This document shows, piece by piece, positions 1-6,603 of a stretch of 9,588 nt of DNA. Within the stretch, counting starts at the first letter, position 1, and every line of letters starts with the position of its first letter. Made by a program: the position numbers and the translations under genes. Under the pieces are notes generated by a model. The model worked only from the letters and a program-made list of their open reading frames with translations. It was not told the DNA's origin and searched no databases. The stretch is from Methanospirillum hungatei (GTDB taxonomy: Archaea > Halobacteriota > Methanomicrobia > Methanomicrobiales > Methanospirillaceae), in NCBI RefSeq assembly GCF_020216685.1, contig NZ_JAIWNS010000201.1, forward strand, positions 1-9,588, given 5' to 3'.

Positions 1-166
1 ATACCAATACCGACCCCCGTACTGCCAATAATTTCCTGCGACGTAGCAGGTTTTATTGTGAAGAATTCTGAGTTGCACAACCCCTCATGTATCTCTCTTT
101 ATACCCGTGATCTAAACAAAGCCCAAAAATAGAGAATAAACACATTTTTCCCAAAAAAATTACGAT

Positions 167-629
167 TTACTCTCTCCGAACCGTTACCTTCTTTCCCTGT
201 AACGAAATTCCAAGTCGTACTATCTTCTCCATCGGTACCCCTGCATTCACCAAAGCAGCCATATACTCCTTCTCCCGTATCTGTGCCAACCCATCCGCAG
301 CTGCCCTCTCTCCATCTCCCTCCTTTTTCACATTCTTACAATCGATAATGTATCCAATCGAATACGTCCTGGTCTTTGGGATCATGAGGATATATCTCCC
401 GGTTTGGAATAGAAAGAGAATACGGTAAAAGATATGGATCATACTCTGCAAATGCAGGGTCATCTGCCTTCAGATACCCGGAATAATAGAGTAAACTCCA
501 GATATTCTCCGGGTTTTTCCCGATATCCCCAAAGGTGATAGTATCAGAGAGAGTATATATATGGTAATATAATCGATTATCACCTTTTATCCGACACTCG
601 GCTGCAAATTTTAGTGATTTTGGATTTAC
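167..629 (-). pseudogene. Remnant of an AAA-ATPase-like / PD-(D/E)XK nuclease (DUF1703-type) gene
   Basis: Two reading frames on the minus strand together resemble the C-terminal half of the AAA-ATPase-like family whose last domain is a PD-(D/E)XK nuclease (DUF1703). The first frame, about 629 to 400, reads ITFGDIGKNPENIWSLLYYS followed by GYLKADDP and SLSIPNRE, the usual segment after the ATPase domain. Near 395-405 the similarity jumps to another frame that reads GRYILMIPK, GYIIDCKNVKKE, AAADGLAQIREKEY and GISLQGKKVTV, the typical nuclease end. In intact relatives a stretch of roughly 70-100 residues separates SIPN.E from the GRY motif; here they abut, so the middle has been deleted as well as shifted. 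The Asp usual after GRY is missing, while DCK stands at the D/ExK position. A stop (630-632) closes the upstream side and the ATPase part is absent. The 98-aa ORF at 167-463 is the second frame and is unlikely to be a functional protein. Confidence 0.75.
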
Positions 630-700
630 TTATTGCAATTTCCTACTACCAAGTATCGGCTTTCTCTCTCTATATTTCTAATTAAATGAATTATTCCCAC

Positions 701-1159
701 TTATTTTAAAATTGTTTTAAAATCATCCAGATTGATAGTAACTGGTTTGAAAAAATGTACACTCTCAAGTTCACGAGGAATTCGGTATTTTTGTAGGTTT
801 GAATCTGAAGTGATGAAATAATCACATCCATTTGCAATCGCGTATCCCATATGAACTCTGTCAGTCTTCTCAACCCGATAATCAATATCAAGAGTTGACA
901 ATCGATAACAGATCTCTGCAATCACCGGATCAGGATAGTATGTGTATACTCCCCAGTCATCAAGGAGAGAGATAAATGATGAAATATAATAATCACGTTC
1001 ATCATGTTCCCTCATCTGATCAATGGCTTCACCTATCACTGTAATAGAAGTAACAATTTTAAAATCGAGATTAAATGCATGTTTTATGATTGTATTGCAT
1101 GCATAATCTTCAATACTATCAAAGAATACACATGTATCCAGAAAAACAGTTTTTACCAT
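701..1159 (-). CDS. PIN-domain nuclease, VapC-like toxin
   Basis: A 152-residue protein with the layout of a PIN-domain ribonuclease, the toxin class of VapBC modules that cleave RNA with an acidic metal-binding site. Visible motifs are FLDTCVF with Asp8 at the N terminus, Glu44 in VIGEAID, Asp100 and His103 in TDRVHMGYAIANGCD, and Asp119 in FITSDSNL. These match the expected acidic residues, and no key residue appears lost. Length is normal for the family (about 130-150). The start ATG at 1157-1159 lies inside the stop of a 52-residue ORF upstream, overlapping as ATGGTAA, so translation is probably coupled. That upstream ORF is the natural antitoxin candidate. PIN proteins can also serve in RNA processing, but the tight pairing with a tiny gene favours a toxin. 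Target RNA cannot be told from sequence. Confidence 0.85.
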   Translation of the reverse strand: MVKTVFLDTCVFFDSIEDYACNTIIKHAFNLDFKIVTSITVIGEAIDQMREHDERDYYISSFISLLDDWGVYTYYPDPVIAEICYRLSTLDIDYRVEKTDRVHMGYAIANGCDYFITSDSNLQKYRIPRELESVHFFKPVTINLDDFKTILK

Positions 1160-1311
1160 TGAATAGATTTAAGCCTCTTCATTTTATCATCGAACTCTTC
1201 TTTTGTCACGACAAATGCAACCTTACCTCTTTGTGTTGCACCTCCGTAGGGTAACATTCCCCTTTTATATGGTTTACCAATATTTACTGTGGGGTCAATC
1301 TCTTCGGACAT
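1153..1311 (-). CDS. Small ORF upstream of the PIN gene, candidate antitoxin
   Basis: A 52-residue ORF beginning MSEEIDPTVNIGKPYKRGML and ending DDKMKRLKSIQW. It is followed directly by the PIN toxin, with which it shares 7 bp (ATGGTAA holds the toxin start and this stop). Size, order and overlap are those of an antitoxin gene in a toxin-antitoxin pair. I do not recognise a DNA-binding fold: there is no obvious ribbon-helix-helix or AbrB pattern. The N-terminal half is Gly/Pro/Lys-rich and the C-terminal half (VAFVVTKEEFDDKMKRLKSI) could form a strand followed by a charged helix that grips the toxin. Of three ATGs just upstream (overlapping ATGTATGTATG) only the one at 1309-1311 is in frame. 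No clear Shine-Dalgarno motif precedes it, so a leaderless start is possible. Function is inferred from position only. Confidence 0.6.
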   Translation of the reverse strand: MSEEIDPTVNIGKPYKRGMLPYGGATQRGKVAFVVTKEEFDDKMKRLKSIQW

Positions 1312-1678
1312 ACATACATAATTGAATTCATGTAAGATGAAAATTACTCTTACTCCAGAAGGTGTGAAATTAGTGAAAAAATGTGGTATAATTTTTATTC
1401 ACCTCAAATCATTTCTGGACCGGTATATTCGTTACTGTACTCTCTTCACTTTCGGTGGTTTTCATCTCATCCCTCTCCCCTGTTTCTCAAAACCCTGACC
1501 CATGACAGAAACCGGGTATCCCCCTCGTCCCATTCCCTCATAAGCACGTGGAATCGTTTGACTGTGATTCAACGACCTGATCATCTGAACTCATGACCGC
1601 ACCCTGCCGCTTTGTTTATAAATTCACTGTCTCATGATCCCGAAACCAGGGGCCGGCATGCTTAAATATCAAAACCGA

Positions 1679-1769
1679 TTTCGCGAAAGTGAAAATCCCC
1701 TCAATACACTCTCCAATCCCCTGGATCGCTATCATACCTCACTCCGCTCGAAACCCCTTTTTCACTTTC
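1679..1769. repeat. Palindrome plus 11-bp inverted repeat
   Basis: TTTCGCGAAA at 1679-1688 is a perfect 10-bp palindrome. It overlaps the left arm of an exact 11-bp inverted repeat, GAAAGTGAAAA at 1685-1695 and TTTTCACTTTC at 1759-1769, separated by 63 bp. This sits about 500 bp upstream of the first operon gene in a stretch with no good ORF. It could be a paired protein-binding site or part of an origin; nothing in the sequence decides which. Confidence 0.45.
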
Positions 1770-1860
1770 ACCCTGTTTACCTGAAATTCAAATACCCCTT
1801 CATACAACCATGATGGGAGGATTGGTTATCCTCGTAGTATAATACACCGCTGTTGCCTCA

Positions 1861-1902
1861 CCGGGGGAGCATCCCCTCCTCCGGGTATTCTTCTGGATAC
1901 CT
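1861..1902 (+). other. Tandem GC-rich hairpins, possible structured RNA or terminator
   Basis: CCGGGGGAG (1861-1869) can pair with CTCCTCCGG (1876-1884) over nine base pairs including one G-U, around a 6-nt loop. A weaker hairpin follows, GGTATTC near 1884-1890 against GGATACC near 1895-1901. No T-run follows, so an intrinsic terminator is unlikely. A structured leader, a small RNA or a DNA cruciform site are all possible. Confidence 0.35.
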
Positions 1903-2126
1903 CTCCTGCTGCACCCGGTATATCCAGGACCTGATGCAAAACAGGATGTATCAGTACGCACAAACCATCTCAGAGAACCTGGAATAACTCAGGGATTTAC
2001 CAATGACAACACAAACAGCCAATTCTATCGCTCGTCAAAAAACCCTGATAAACGGGCCGATCTCAAACCCTGTATTCCCTTCGGAAAACAGAAAAAAAAC
2101 CAGCACGTATGAATATGGAGAAACCC

Positions 2127-2279
2127 ATGCGACTACGAACACGAATCAAAAGAGCATACCCCCGCTCAATCATCCAGCTTGCAGGCACGACGATCAGGGC
2201 AGGGGCAGTTCTAAGCTATAGATTTATACGGATATTATCATTTCCCCCAAGCAAAACCGGAGGCTGCCATGTCGTCTGA
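2127..2279 (+). CDS. Possible small basic protein at the head of the operon
   Basis: A 50-residue frame starting MRLRTRIKRAYPRSIIQLAG, with GGAG six bases before its ATG. An in-frame ATG at 2109 would make it 56 residues. It is strongly basic, with eight Arg or Lys in the first 25 residues, and its end overlaps the start of the 2269 gene by 11 bp, as the later operon genes also overlap. No family is recognised. A competing 72-aa frame at 2003-2221 covers part of the same stretch but has a poor start context and low-complexity composition. The Shine-Dalgarno motif and the overlap are the only support, so this remains a weak call. Confidence 0.3.
   Translation: MRLRTRIKRAYPRSIIQLAGTTIRAGAVLSYRFIRILSFPPSKTGGCHVV
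2222..2263 (+). promoter_or_regulatory. Likely promoter and ribosome binding site of the replication operon
   Basis: ATTTATAC at 2222-2229 resembles an archaeal TATA box; transcription would start about 25 bases downstream, near 2250. GGAGG at 2259-2263 lies five bases before the ATG at 2269 and fixes that start. If the small basic ORF at 2127 is real, the operon promoter must lie further upstream. Confidence 0.4.
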
Positions 2280-2601
2280 AACAAAAGCACGACGATGTGC
2301 CATATGGTTTGCCATCAGTGAACTCAAATCACGGGGATACCTGATTGACCGGTGTTGCGGCAAAGACCGGATCTTTGATCTCATTGCCTGGAACCGGGAG
2401 CATGTTCTGGGACTTATCATCAGAACAGCCAGAACTCCGGATATCAGGACCTGTCATAATGACGTAACCAAGACCTCTCCCCTTGTCCTTGACCGGATGG
2501 TCCCCGGAAAAACCGAACTCTGGCTCTATCACCCGGGTGGGAAGTCCAGGTATTCAATCCTCCCCGGCGGAGCGATAGCCATCAGGGAGGCCATGGTATG
2601 A
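2269..2601 (+). CDS. Small protein resembling a degenerate PD-(D/E)XK nuclease fold
   Basis: A 110-residue protein, first sure gene of the four-gene operon. Residues 8-45 (RRCAIWFAISELKSRGYLID, then GKDRIFDLIAWNRE) look like the start of small Holliday-junction-resolvase or VRR-type nucleases: an N-terminal helix, a variable strand, then an Asp (Asp37) at the beginning of the next strand. The following strand, VLGLIIRTAR (46-55), is where such enzymes carry the Glu-x-Lys pair, but here the acidic residue is absent and Ile/Arg/Thr stand in its place. The C-terminal part (LWLYHPGGKSRYSILPGGAI) is strand-rich. I infer a nuclease fold that has lost catalysis and perhaps kept DNA binding, but this rests on pattern reading alone. 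The gene overlaps the next by ATGA, so the two are translationally coupled. Its place before a primase-helicase suggests a role in replication or its control. Confidence 0.7.
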   Translation: MSSETKARRCAIWFAISELKSRGYLIDRCCGKDRIFDLIAWNREHVLGLIIRTARTPDIRTCHNDVTKTSPLVLDRMVPGKTELWLYHPGGKSRYSILPGGAIAIREAMV

Positions 2602-2885
2602 AAGCCAGGTATCAGCCTGAAATCAGAAGAGCAGCCCTTGCCGCCCTCCGCCCAGAGGACACCCTCATCTCACGCCAGCGGATAGAAGATGAGATCGATC
2701 TCCACCCTGACCAGTACCCCGGACTTATTGGCCGGAGCAGAACAGGACGGCGACGGATCATCACCCTTGCCATGAATGAGATGTTCTCCTGCTGGAGCAA
2801 AAGGAGCGGAGTAAACCCCTCCTCCTTTGTCTGGGAGGTCAAAGCTGAGCATGACCCGACGACCGAACCGGAGGATGAGCAATGA
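2598..2885 (+). CDS. Small basic protein of unknown function in the replication operon
   Basis: A 95-residue protein whose ATG overlaps the previous stop (ATGA) and whose stop overlaps the primase-helicase start in the same way. GGGAGG at 2585-2590, seven bases upstream, supports the start. The middle is basic (RSRTGRRRIITLAMNEM, residues 46-62), while the last ten residues are mostly acidic (TTEPEDEQ). The segment LISRQRIEDEI (23-33) followed by a basic loop and a second helix could be a small helix-turn-helix-like unit, but the match is too weak to name a family. An accessory DNA-binding or initiator-loading factor would fit the position. Function unknown. Confidence 0.7.
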   Translation: MKARYQPEIRRAALAALRPEDTLISRQRIEDEIDLHPDQYPGLIGRSRTGRRRIITLAMNEMFSCWSKRSGVNPSSFVWEVKAEHDPTTEPEDEQ

Positions 2886-5800
2886 GGCCCAAAGAGCAGA
2901 TCAGACAGGCCCTCTCCCTCCTCTTTCAGGAAGGATCGGTCGTCGAGCTCAGGGCACTTGGTGAGAGAACCCACTATGGGTACTACACCGATCATGACAA
3001 ACTGGCGAGAGATGCTGCAATCCTTGACAGTACACCAGGAATGAGTGGTATCTACGTCACCTTAAACCGGGTAAACCCCGTCCTCATCTCCCGCTGTGCC
3101 AACCGGATAAAGAAAGCAGGACAGAGAGAACCACAGACCGCAGACGGAGACATCATCCGACGATCCTGGCTTCCAATCGATATTGATCCGGTCCGTCCGG
3201 CAGGGATATCATCATCAGACGAAGAGCATACCGCAGCACTCGCAAAAGCAGCAGAAGTTAAGGAATATCTCACCTCTCTGGGCTGGCCTGATCCCATCTC
3301 TGCTGACTCAGGAAACGGGGCACACCTTCTCTACCAGATAGATCTCCCGATCACACCGGAGAATGGAACCCTCATCAAGGACTGTCTCCTTGCACTGGAT
3401 CAGAAATTCTCCGATGAAAAAACAACCATCGACACATCGGTTGCAAACCCGGCACGGATATGGAAACTCTACGGAACCAGATCCAAAAAAGGAGATCATA
3501 CCCCGGAACGGCCACACCGAATCGCACAGATTATCAGTATTCCTGAAAAAACCACTCTGGTCATGGTCCCGCTCCTCATGACTTTGGCCTCACAATACGA
3601 ACGGCCCGACCTGTCTGCAGGACTCCCTGGGATCAATGGAATGTCCGGAATGTCCGAAAAAGCCGGAAAAACCGAATTAACCGGAATAACCGAAATAACC
3701 GGAATGCCCAAAATCCCTGAAATAACCCAGGCCGGGGCAGCAGGAGCCGGTTCCATCGACCTTGCACAGTGGCTGACCGTCCATGGTCTCTCCTATACCG
3801 AAAAGCCCTATCATGCAGGCCGGCTCTTTGTCTTTGACGAATGCCCGTTCTCAACCGCTCACAAGGACGGAGCATATGCAATTCAGTTCCCGAACGGCGC
3901 AATATTTGCCGGTTGTCACCATAATTCCTGCGGGGGGAACTCCCAGCGGTGGCAGGAACTCAAGACCAGGTTTGATGGACAGAAAAAACCAAAACGCGAC
4001 TATGATCAATGGAAGAAGGATCAGATCCGCAAAACGGCACAGGCAAAAGCGGAACTGGATGGAGCAGTGCCGTATAACACATCCTCACCAGCTCCTGCAG
4101 CACTGACTACCACAGATCCAATTCTCCCCGAAAATGACGATTTGGAAGTTCGGGAGGACGTCATCAGGATACTCCATGAGGGAGATCCCATCCGGTATAT
4201 CCTTGACACCTTTGCACAGGCACATGAAGGAGACGAAATCGTCGCAAAATGCCTGCTCATGTCTCTTGCATCCCGGCTCGTAGAGAACTCAAAGGGACTG
4301 CATGTCCTCGTCACCGGTGAATCAGGAAAAGGAAAGTCCCATGCATTCGAGACCATGATGGATCTTATCCCCCAGGAATACTGTGTCGGAGGCCGTCTCA
4401 CTGACAAGGCACTCTTCTACCAGAAGGATCTCCGGAAAGGGTCAGTCATCTGCCTAGATGATGTCTCACTCTCCCAGTCACTGCAGGAGACGCTCAAAGG
4501 GGTCACCACATCGTTTCGAAAACCGTTCATCTACCGGACCCTTGACAAGGACCGGAATAGTCTGACAAAAGTGATACCTGAACGGTGCCTGTGGTGGATT
4601 GCAAAAAAGGAAGGAACAGGAGACGATCAGGTCTGGAACCGGATGCTCACCGTCTGGATTGATGACAGCCAGGAACAGGATGATCTGGTCCTCGCTCGGG
4701 AACTTGAGGAGGCAGCACGACCAGGAACCCCTCTCACACTAATCTCACGGGAGATGAGGATCTGCCGGGCTCTCTGGAACCATCTTGCATCGGTATCGGT
4801 CAGAATCCCCTTTGCCCGGAGTATCCGGTTCACGAACTCACAAAACCGGAGAAATTCCACCATGCTCCTCGATCTCGTCAGATCAATCGCCTTTATGTAC
4901 CAGTTCCAGCGAAAGCGGGTTGATATCGGTGGCATGATAGAGATCCTGGCAGAGAAACAGGATTTTGAGATGGCACGGGAGATCTATCTTCTTTTAAACG
5001 GGGCATGCGGGGCTCAGATGACAAAGATGACCAGCACCGAACAGATGCTGGTTGATGCTATCCGTGCCTCCGGAAAAACAGAGTTCACCGTGAAAGAACT
5101 GCAAAAACTTATCCGCCGATCCCAGTCAACAGTATCACGGCTCCTGTCTGGTAATCCAAACCGGGAGGATCATGATGGCCTGCTTGAGAAATGCCCTCCG
5201 CTCTCCTTCTATGATCGCTTAGAACCCCGGGAAGATGGTGGGTATCAACGGGGACGGATCTACACTTGGGATTATGAGATGGATGAGATCTGGTCTGCCG
5301 GTGTTACGTGCTGGCTGGATGAATCTGCTGAAGGCACCCCAAATCCTGATCCAGGTGATGATCCAGATGGTGCTATGCATCTATGCACACCTATGCACGA
5401 CCTATGCACGCCGGAATGCATAGATACGGCAGTTGAAAATGAGTCTGTTTCTGATAATAACGATGAAATGGTGGATTCATCAGCATCTATGCACACTCCG
5501 GAAGGTGCATACAGAGATTCACCGTATGAGAACCATTCCCTATGTGCACCTGAAAATAATGCATACATACTATCGAAGTCTCAGATCTCTTCGGATGTAC
5601 CGGAAAAAGAGGATAAATCTCTGAGTACATCTATGCATCAGGGTGTGCATAACCGGTGCATAGATGTGCATAGCATGCATAGGTCTGATAAAGAGCCGGA
5701 AGAGATCGGAAAACCTGAAAAAAAGGGAGCTATTATGGACATTCATCCGGATATGTTCCACCTGGCAGAGAGATTACCCAATCAGGCGTGTGACAGTTGT

Positions 5801-6106
5801 GGGAGGAAAGGGGTTACGTACCGTGAGAAGGGAGGAGGGAAGAATCCACCCGGACAGAAGAGACGGATGATCTGTGAACGGTGTTATAGTGCAGCAGTCT
5901 CACGGGAGGTCATGACATACCGGGCACTCCCAGGTGTTCTCCCGCTTCACTCGATGAAACAGACCGACCGATCTCTGGGCCGGTGTCATCTCTGTCGCCT
6001 GCACCCGGTTACCTGGATAGATGATGAGACAAAGATAGGCCTGTGTGAACGGTGTTATCATCGTGAGAGGTTCAGTGCCCGGAATAATGCAGGAGGGGCC
6101 GTATAA
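2882..6106 (+). CDS. Primase-helicase replication protein with C-terminal zinc ribbons
   Basis: A 1074-residue multidomain protein. Residues 50-220 resemble an archaeo-eukaryotic primase (PrimPol/RepB-like) domain: LPIDIDP with Asp100 and Asp102, SGNGAHLLYQID with His148, and IDTSVANPARIWKLYGT with Asp184 and Arg192. A Gly/Thr-rich linker with a 3-residue repeat follows (253-276). Residues 320-352 form a zinc-finger-like module (CPF at 321, CHHNSC at 345-350), as in phage primase-helicases. Residues 440-610 are a P-loop ATPase with Walker A GESGKGKS (479-486) and Walker B VICLDD (522-527), probably a ring helicase. About 718-757 (TVKELQKLIRRSQSTVSRLL) looks like a winged helix. Residues 831-935 are a Ser/Glu-rich linker whose DNA carries the CTATGCA array. 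The end has two CxxC...CxxC ribbons (Cys970, 973, 998, 1001 and Cys1035, 1038, 1055, 1058). GGAGG at 2870-2874 supports the start. It is coupled by ATGA to the gene before and by TAATG to the gene after. I infer initiation and unwinding at a plasmid or element origin. Confidence 0.88.
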   Translation: MRPKEQIRQALSLLFQEGSVVELRALGERTHYGYYTDHDKLARDAAILDSTPGMSGIYVTLNRVNPVLISRCANRIKKAGQREPQTADGDIIRRSWLPIDIDPVRPAGISSSDEEHTAALAKAAEVKEYLTSLGWPDPISADSGNGAHLLYQIDLPITPENGTLIKDCLLALDQKFSDEKTTIDTSVANPARIWKLYGTRSKKGDHTPERPHRIAQIISIPEKTTLVMVPLLMTLASQYERPDLSAGLPGINGMSGMSEKAGKTELTGITEITGMPKIPEITQAGAAGAGSIDLAQWLTVHGLSYTEKPYHAGRLFVFDECPFSTAHKDGAYAIQFPNGAIFAGCHHNSCGGNSQRWQELKTRFDGQKKPKRDYDQWKKDQIRKTAQAKAELDGAVPYNTSSPAPAALTTTDPILPENDDLEVREDVIRILHEGDPIRYILDTFAQAHEGDEIVAKCLLMSLASRLVENSKGLHVLVTGESGKGKSHAFETMMDLIPQEYCVGGRLTDKALFYQKDLRKGSVICLDDVSLSQSLQETLKGVTTSFRKPFIYRTLDKDRNSLTKVIPERCLWWIAKKEGTGDDQVWNRMLTVWIDDSQEQDDLVLARELEEAARPGTPLTLISREMRICRALWNHLASVSVRIPFARSIRFTNSQNRRNSTMLLDLVRSIAFMYQFQRKRVDIGGMIEILAEKQDFEMAREIYLLLNGACGAQMTKMTSTEQMLVDAIRASGKTEFTVKELQKLIRRSQSTVSRLLSGNPNREDHDGLLEKCPPLSFYDRLEPREDGGYQRGRIYTWDYEMDEIWSAGVTCWLDESAEGTPNPDPGDDPDGAMHLCTPMHDLCTPECIDTAVENESVSDNNDEMVDSSASMHTPEGAYRDSPYENHSLCAPENNAYILSKSQISSDVPEKEDKSLSTSMHQGVHNRCIDVHSMHRSDKEPEEIGKPEKKGAIMDIHPDMFHLAERLPNQACDSCGRKGVTYREKGGGKNPPGQKRRMICERCYSAAVSREVMTYRALPGVLPLHSMKQTDRSLGRCHLCRLHPVTWIDDETKIGLCERCYHRERFSARNNAGGAV
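3638..3709 (+). repeat. Eight tandem 9-bp units inside the primase-helicase gene
   Basis: Eight consecutive 9-bp units follow the pattern G(G/A)AATAACC: GGAATGTCC twice, GAAAAAGCC, GGAAAAACC, GAATTAACC, GGAATAACC, GAAATAACC and GGAATGCCC. All stay in codon register and encode the tripeptide series GMS GMS EKA GKT ELT GIT EIT GMP. They lie in the linker between the primase domain and the zinc-finger-like module. The single register and one orientation suggest slippage expansion of a flexible peptide linker, though a binding array cannot be excluded. Confidence 0.75.
5373..5682. repeat. Iteron-like array of CTATGCA within the primase-helicase gene, candidate origin
   Basis: Exact CTATGCA on the plus strand begins at 5373, 5381, 5391, 5402, 5487 and 5631. 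The reverse form TGCATAG begins at 5417, 5657, 5667 and 5676. Three further TGCATA copies lie at 5506, 5560 and 5646, and CTATGTGCAC at 5540 is a one-base-insertion variant. The left cluster is plus-oriented with steps of 8, 10 and 11 bp. The right cluster is minus-oriented with steps of 11, 10 and 9 bp, so neighbours sit on the same helix face. Most copies extend to ATCTATGCAC. The copies fall in two codon phases, encoding Met-His or Leu-Cys on one strand and Cys-Ile or Val/Met-His on the other, so the DNA word is conserved rather than the peptide. About 0.04 exact copies would be expected by chance in 310 bp; ten are seen. This is the pattern of replication-initiator binding sites. Confidence 0.75.
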
Positions 6107-6438
6107 TGGGGTTTATTGTCACCTCAGTCAAAGATACTCCTCCGGTCAGGTACGAGAAGGTAGGACGGCTCATCCCTGGTGAGAATGATTGCATCCGGAT
6201 GATGCTGGACGGGACCGGAGAGATCGGGGTGATTCCGATGGCAGATATTCTTCTCCTCTTTGGCGGTATTGCTCCGGATGGTCTCTCATTATCAGAGTCA
6301 GGAAACCGGGTTATCCTGACCGGGCCAAGAGGAGAGGAGTATGTGGTCCTGACAAAACAGGTGAGAGGGATGGTCCGTGACTGGCCACAGAAGAAGGCTG
6401 CATTGTTTGTGAATTTGGGGATAGAAGAATTACAATGA
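6106..6438 (+). CDS. Last gene of the replication operon, unknown function
   Basis: A 110-residue protein whose ATG shares a base with the primase-helicase stop (TAATG). GGAGGGG at 6092-6098, seven bases upstream, supports this start. It appears rich in strands: VRYEKVGRLIPGENDCIRMM, then TGEIGVIPMADILLLF, a turn-rich middle (SGNRVILTGPRGEEYVVLTK), and an end with DWPQKKAALFVNLG. There is no signal peptide, membrane segment or cysteine motif. I do not recognise the family. A decayed copy lies at 9235-9419, so the gene belongs to a group that recurs in this genome, probably with mobile or repeated cassettes. A small structural or accessory replication factor is possible. Confidence 0.75.
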   Translation: MGFIVTSVKDTPPVRYEKVGRLIPGENDCIRMMLDGTGEIGVIPMADILLLFGGIAPDGLSLSESGNRVILTGPRGEEYVVLTKQVRGMVRDWPQKKAALFVNLGIEELQ

Positions 6439-6603
6439 AATATAATAAATTTTCCATATAATTTAAAAAAATAACGAACTCTGGTGATACGGATCAGTTT
6501 GAAAATATTTCTCGGTTAGATTGACTCCTGAAAGGAAATATAGCCGTATTAATAATTAGGTTTTGATATATATGGCACTTATTAGGAAACTCGAATTAAG
6601 ATA

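Larger units (their letters stand above)
1312..2108. other. About 800 bp without a convincing gene upstream of the replication operon
   Basis: Open frames here are short and lack coding character. A 71-aa frame at 1381-1596 is rich in Ser, Pro and His with no recognisable motif. A 51-aa frame at 1658-1813 overlaps the inverted repeat described separately. A frame open from 1838 to 1987 ends with a plausible-looking tail (YIQDLMQNRMYQYAQTISEN) but has no good start upstream, so it may be the decayed end of an older gene. The region is notable for secondary structure instead: a palindrome and inverted repeat at 1679-1769 and tandem hairpins at 1861-1902. It probably carries control or replication signals for the operon that follows. 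Confidence 0.5.

Noticed and set aside
35..57. Hairpin CCTGC/GCAGG followed by TTTTATT, possible terminator
   Set aside because: Only five base pairs with a six-base loop, and no gene can be confirmed to end just upstream at the window edge.
1..132. Plus frame open from the left edge to a TAG at 130-132
   Set aside because: Forty-three codons of unremarkable composition with no recognisable motif; cannot be separated from chance.
1381..1596. 71-aa plus-strand frame
   Set aside because: Composition is dominated by Ser, Pro, His and Leu, with no motif, no ribosome binding site and no conserved neighbour; likely chance.
2003..2221. 72-aa plus-strand frame before the operon
   Set aside because: Low-complexity Thr/Asn/Ser-rich product with poor start context; it overlaps a better-supported small frame at 2127-2279.
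2612..2995. 127-aa minus-strand frame across the operon
   Set aside because: Lies opposite two well-supported overlapping genes and has no coding features; a shadow of the plus-strand codon pattern.
5373..5682. CTATGCA array as a CRISPR array or simple microsatellite
   Set aside because: Units are seven bases, occur in both orientations and are separated by gaps of variable length; there are no long repeats with uniform spacers.
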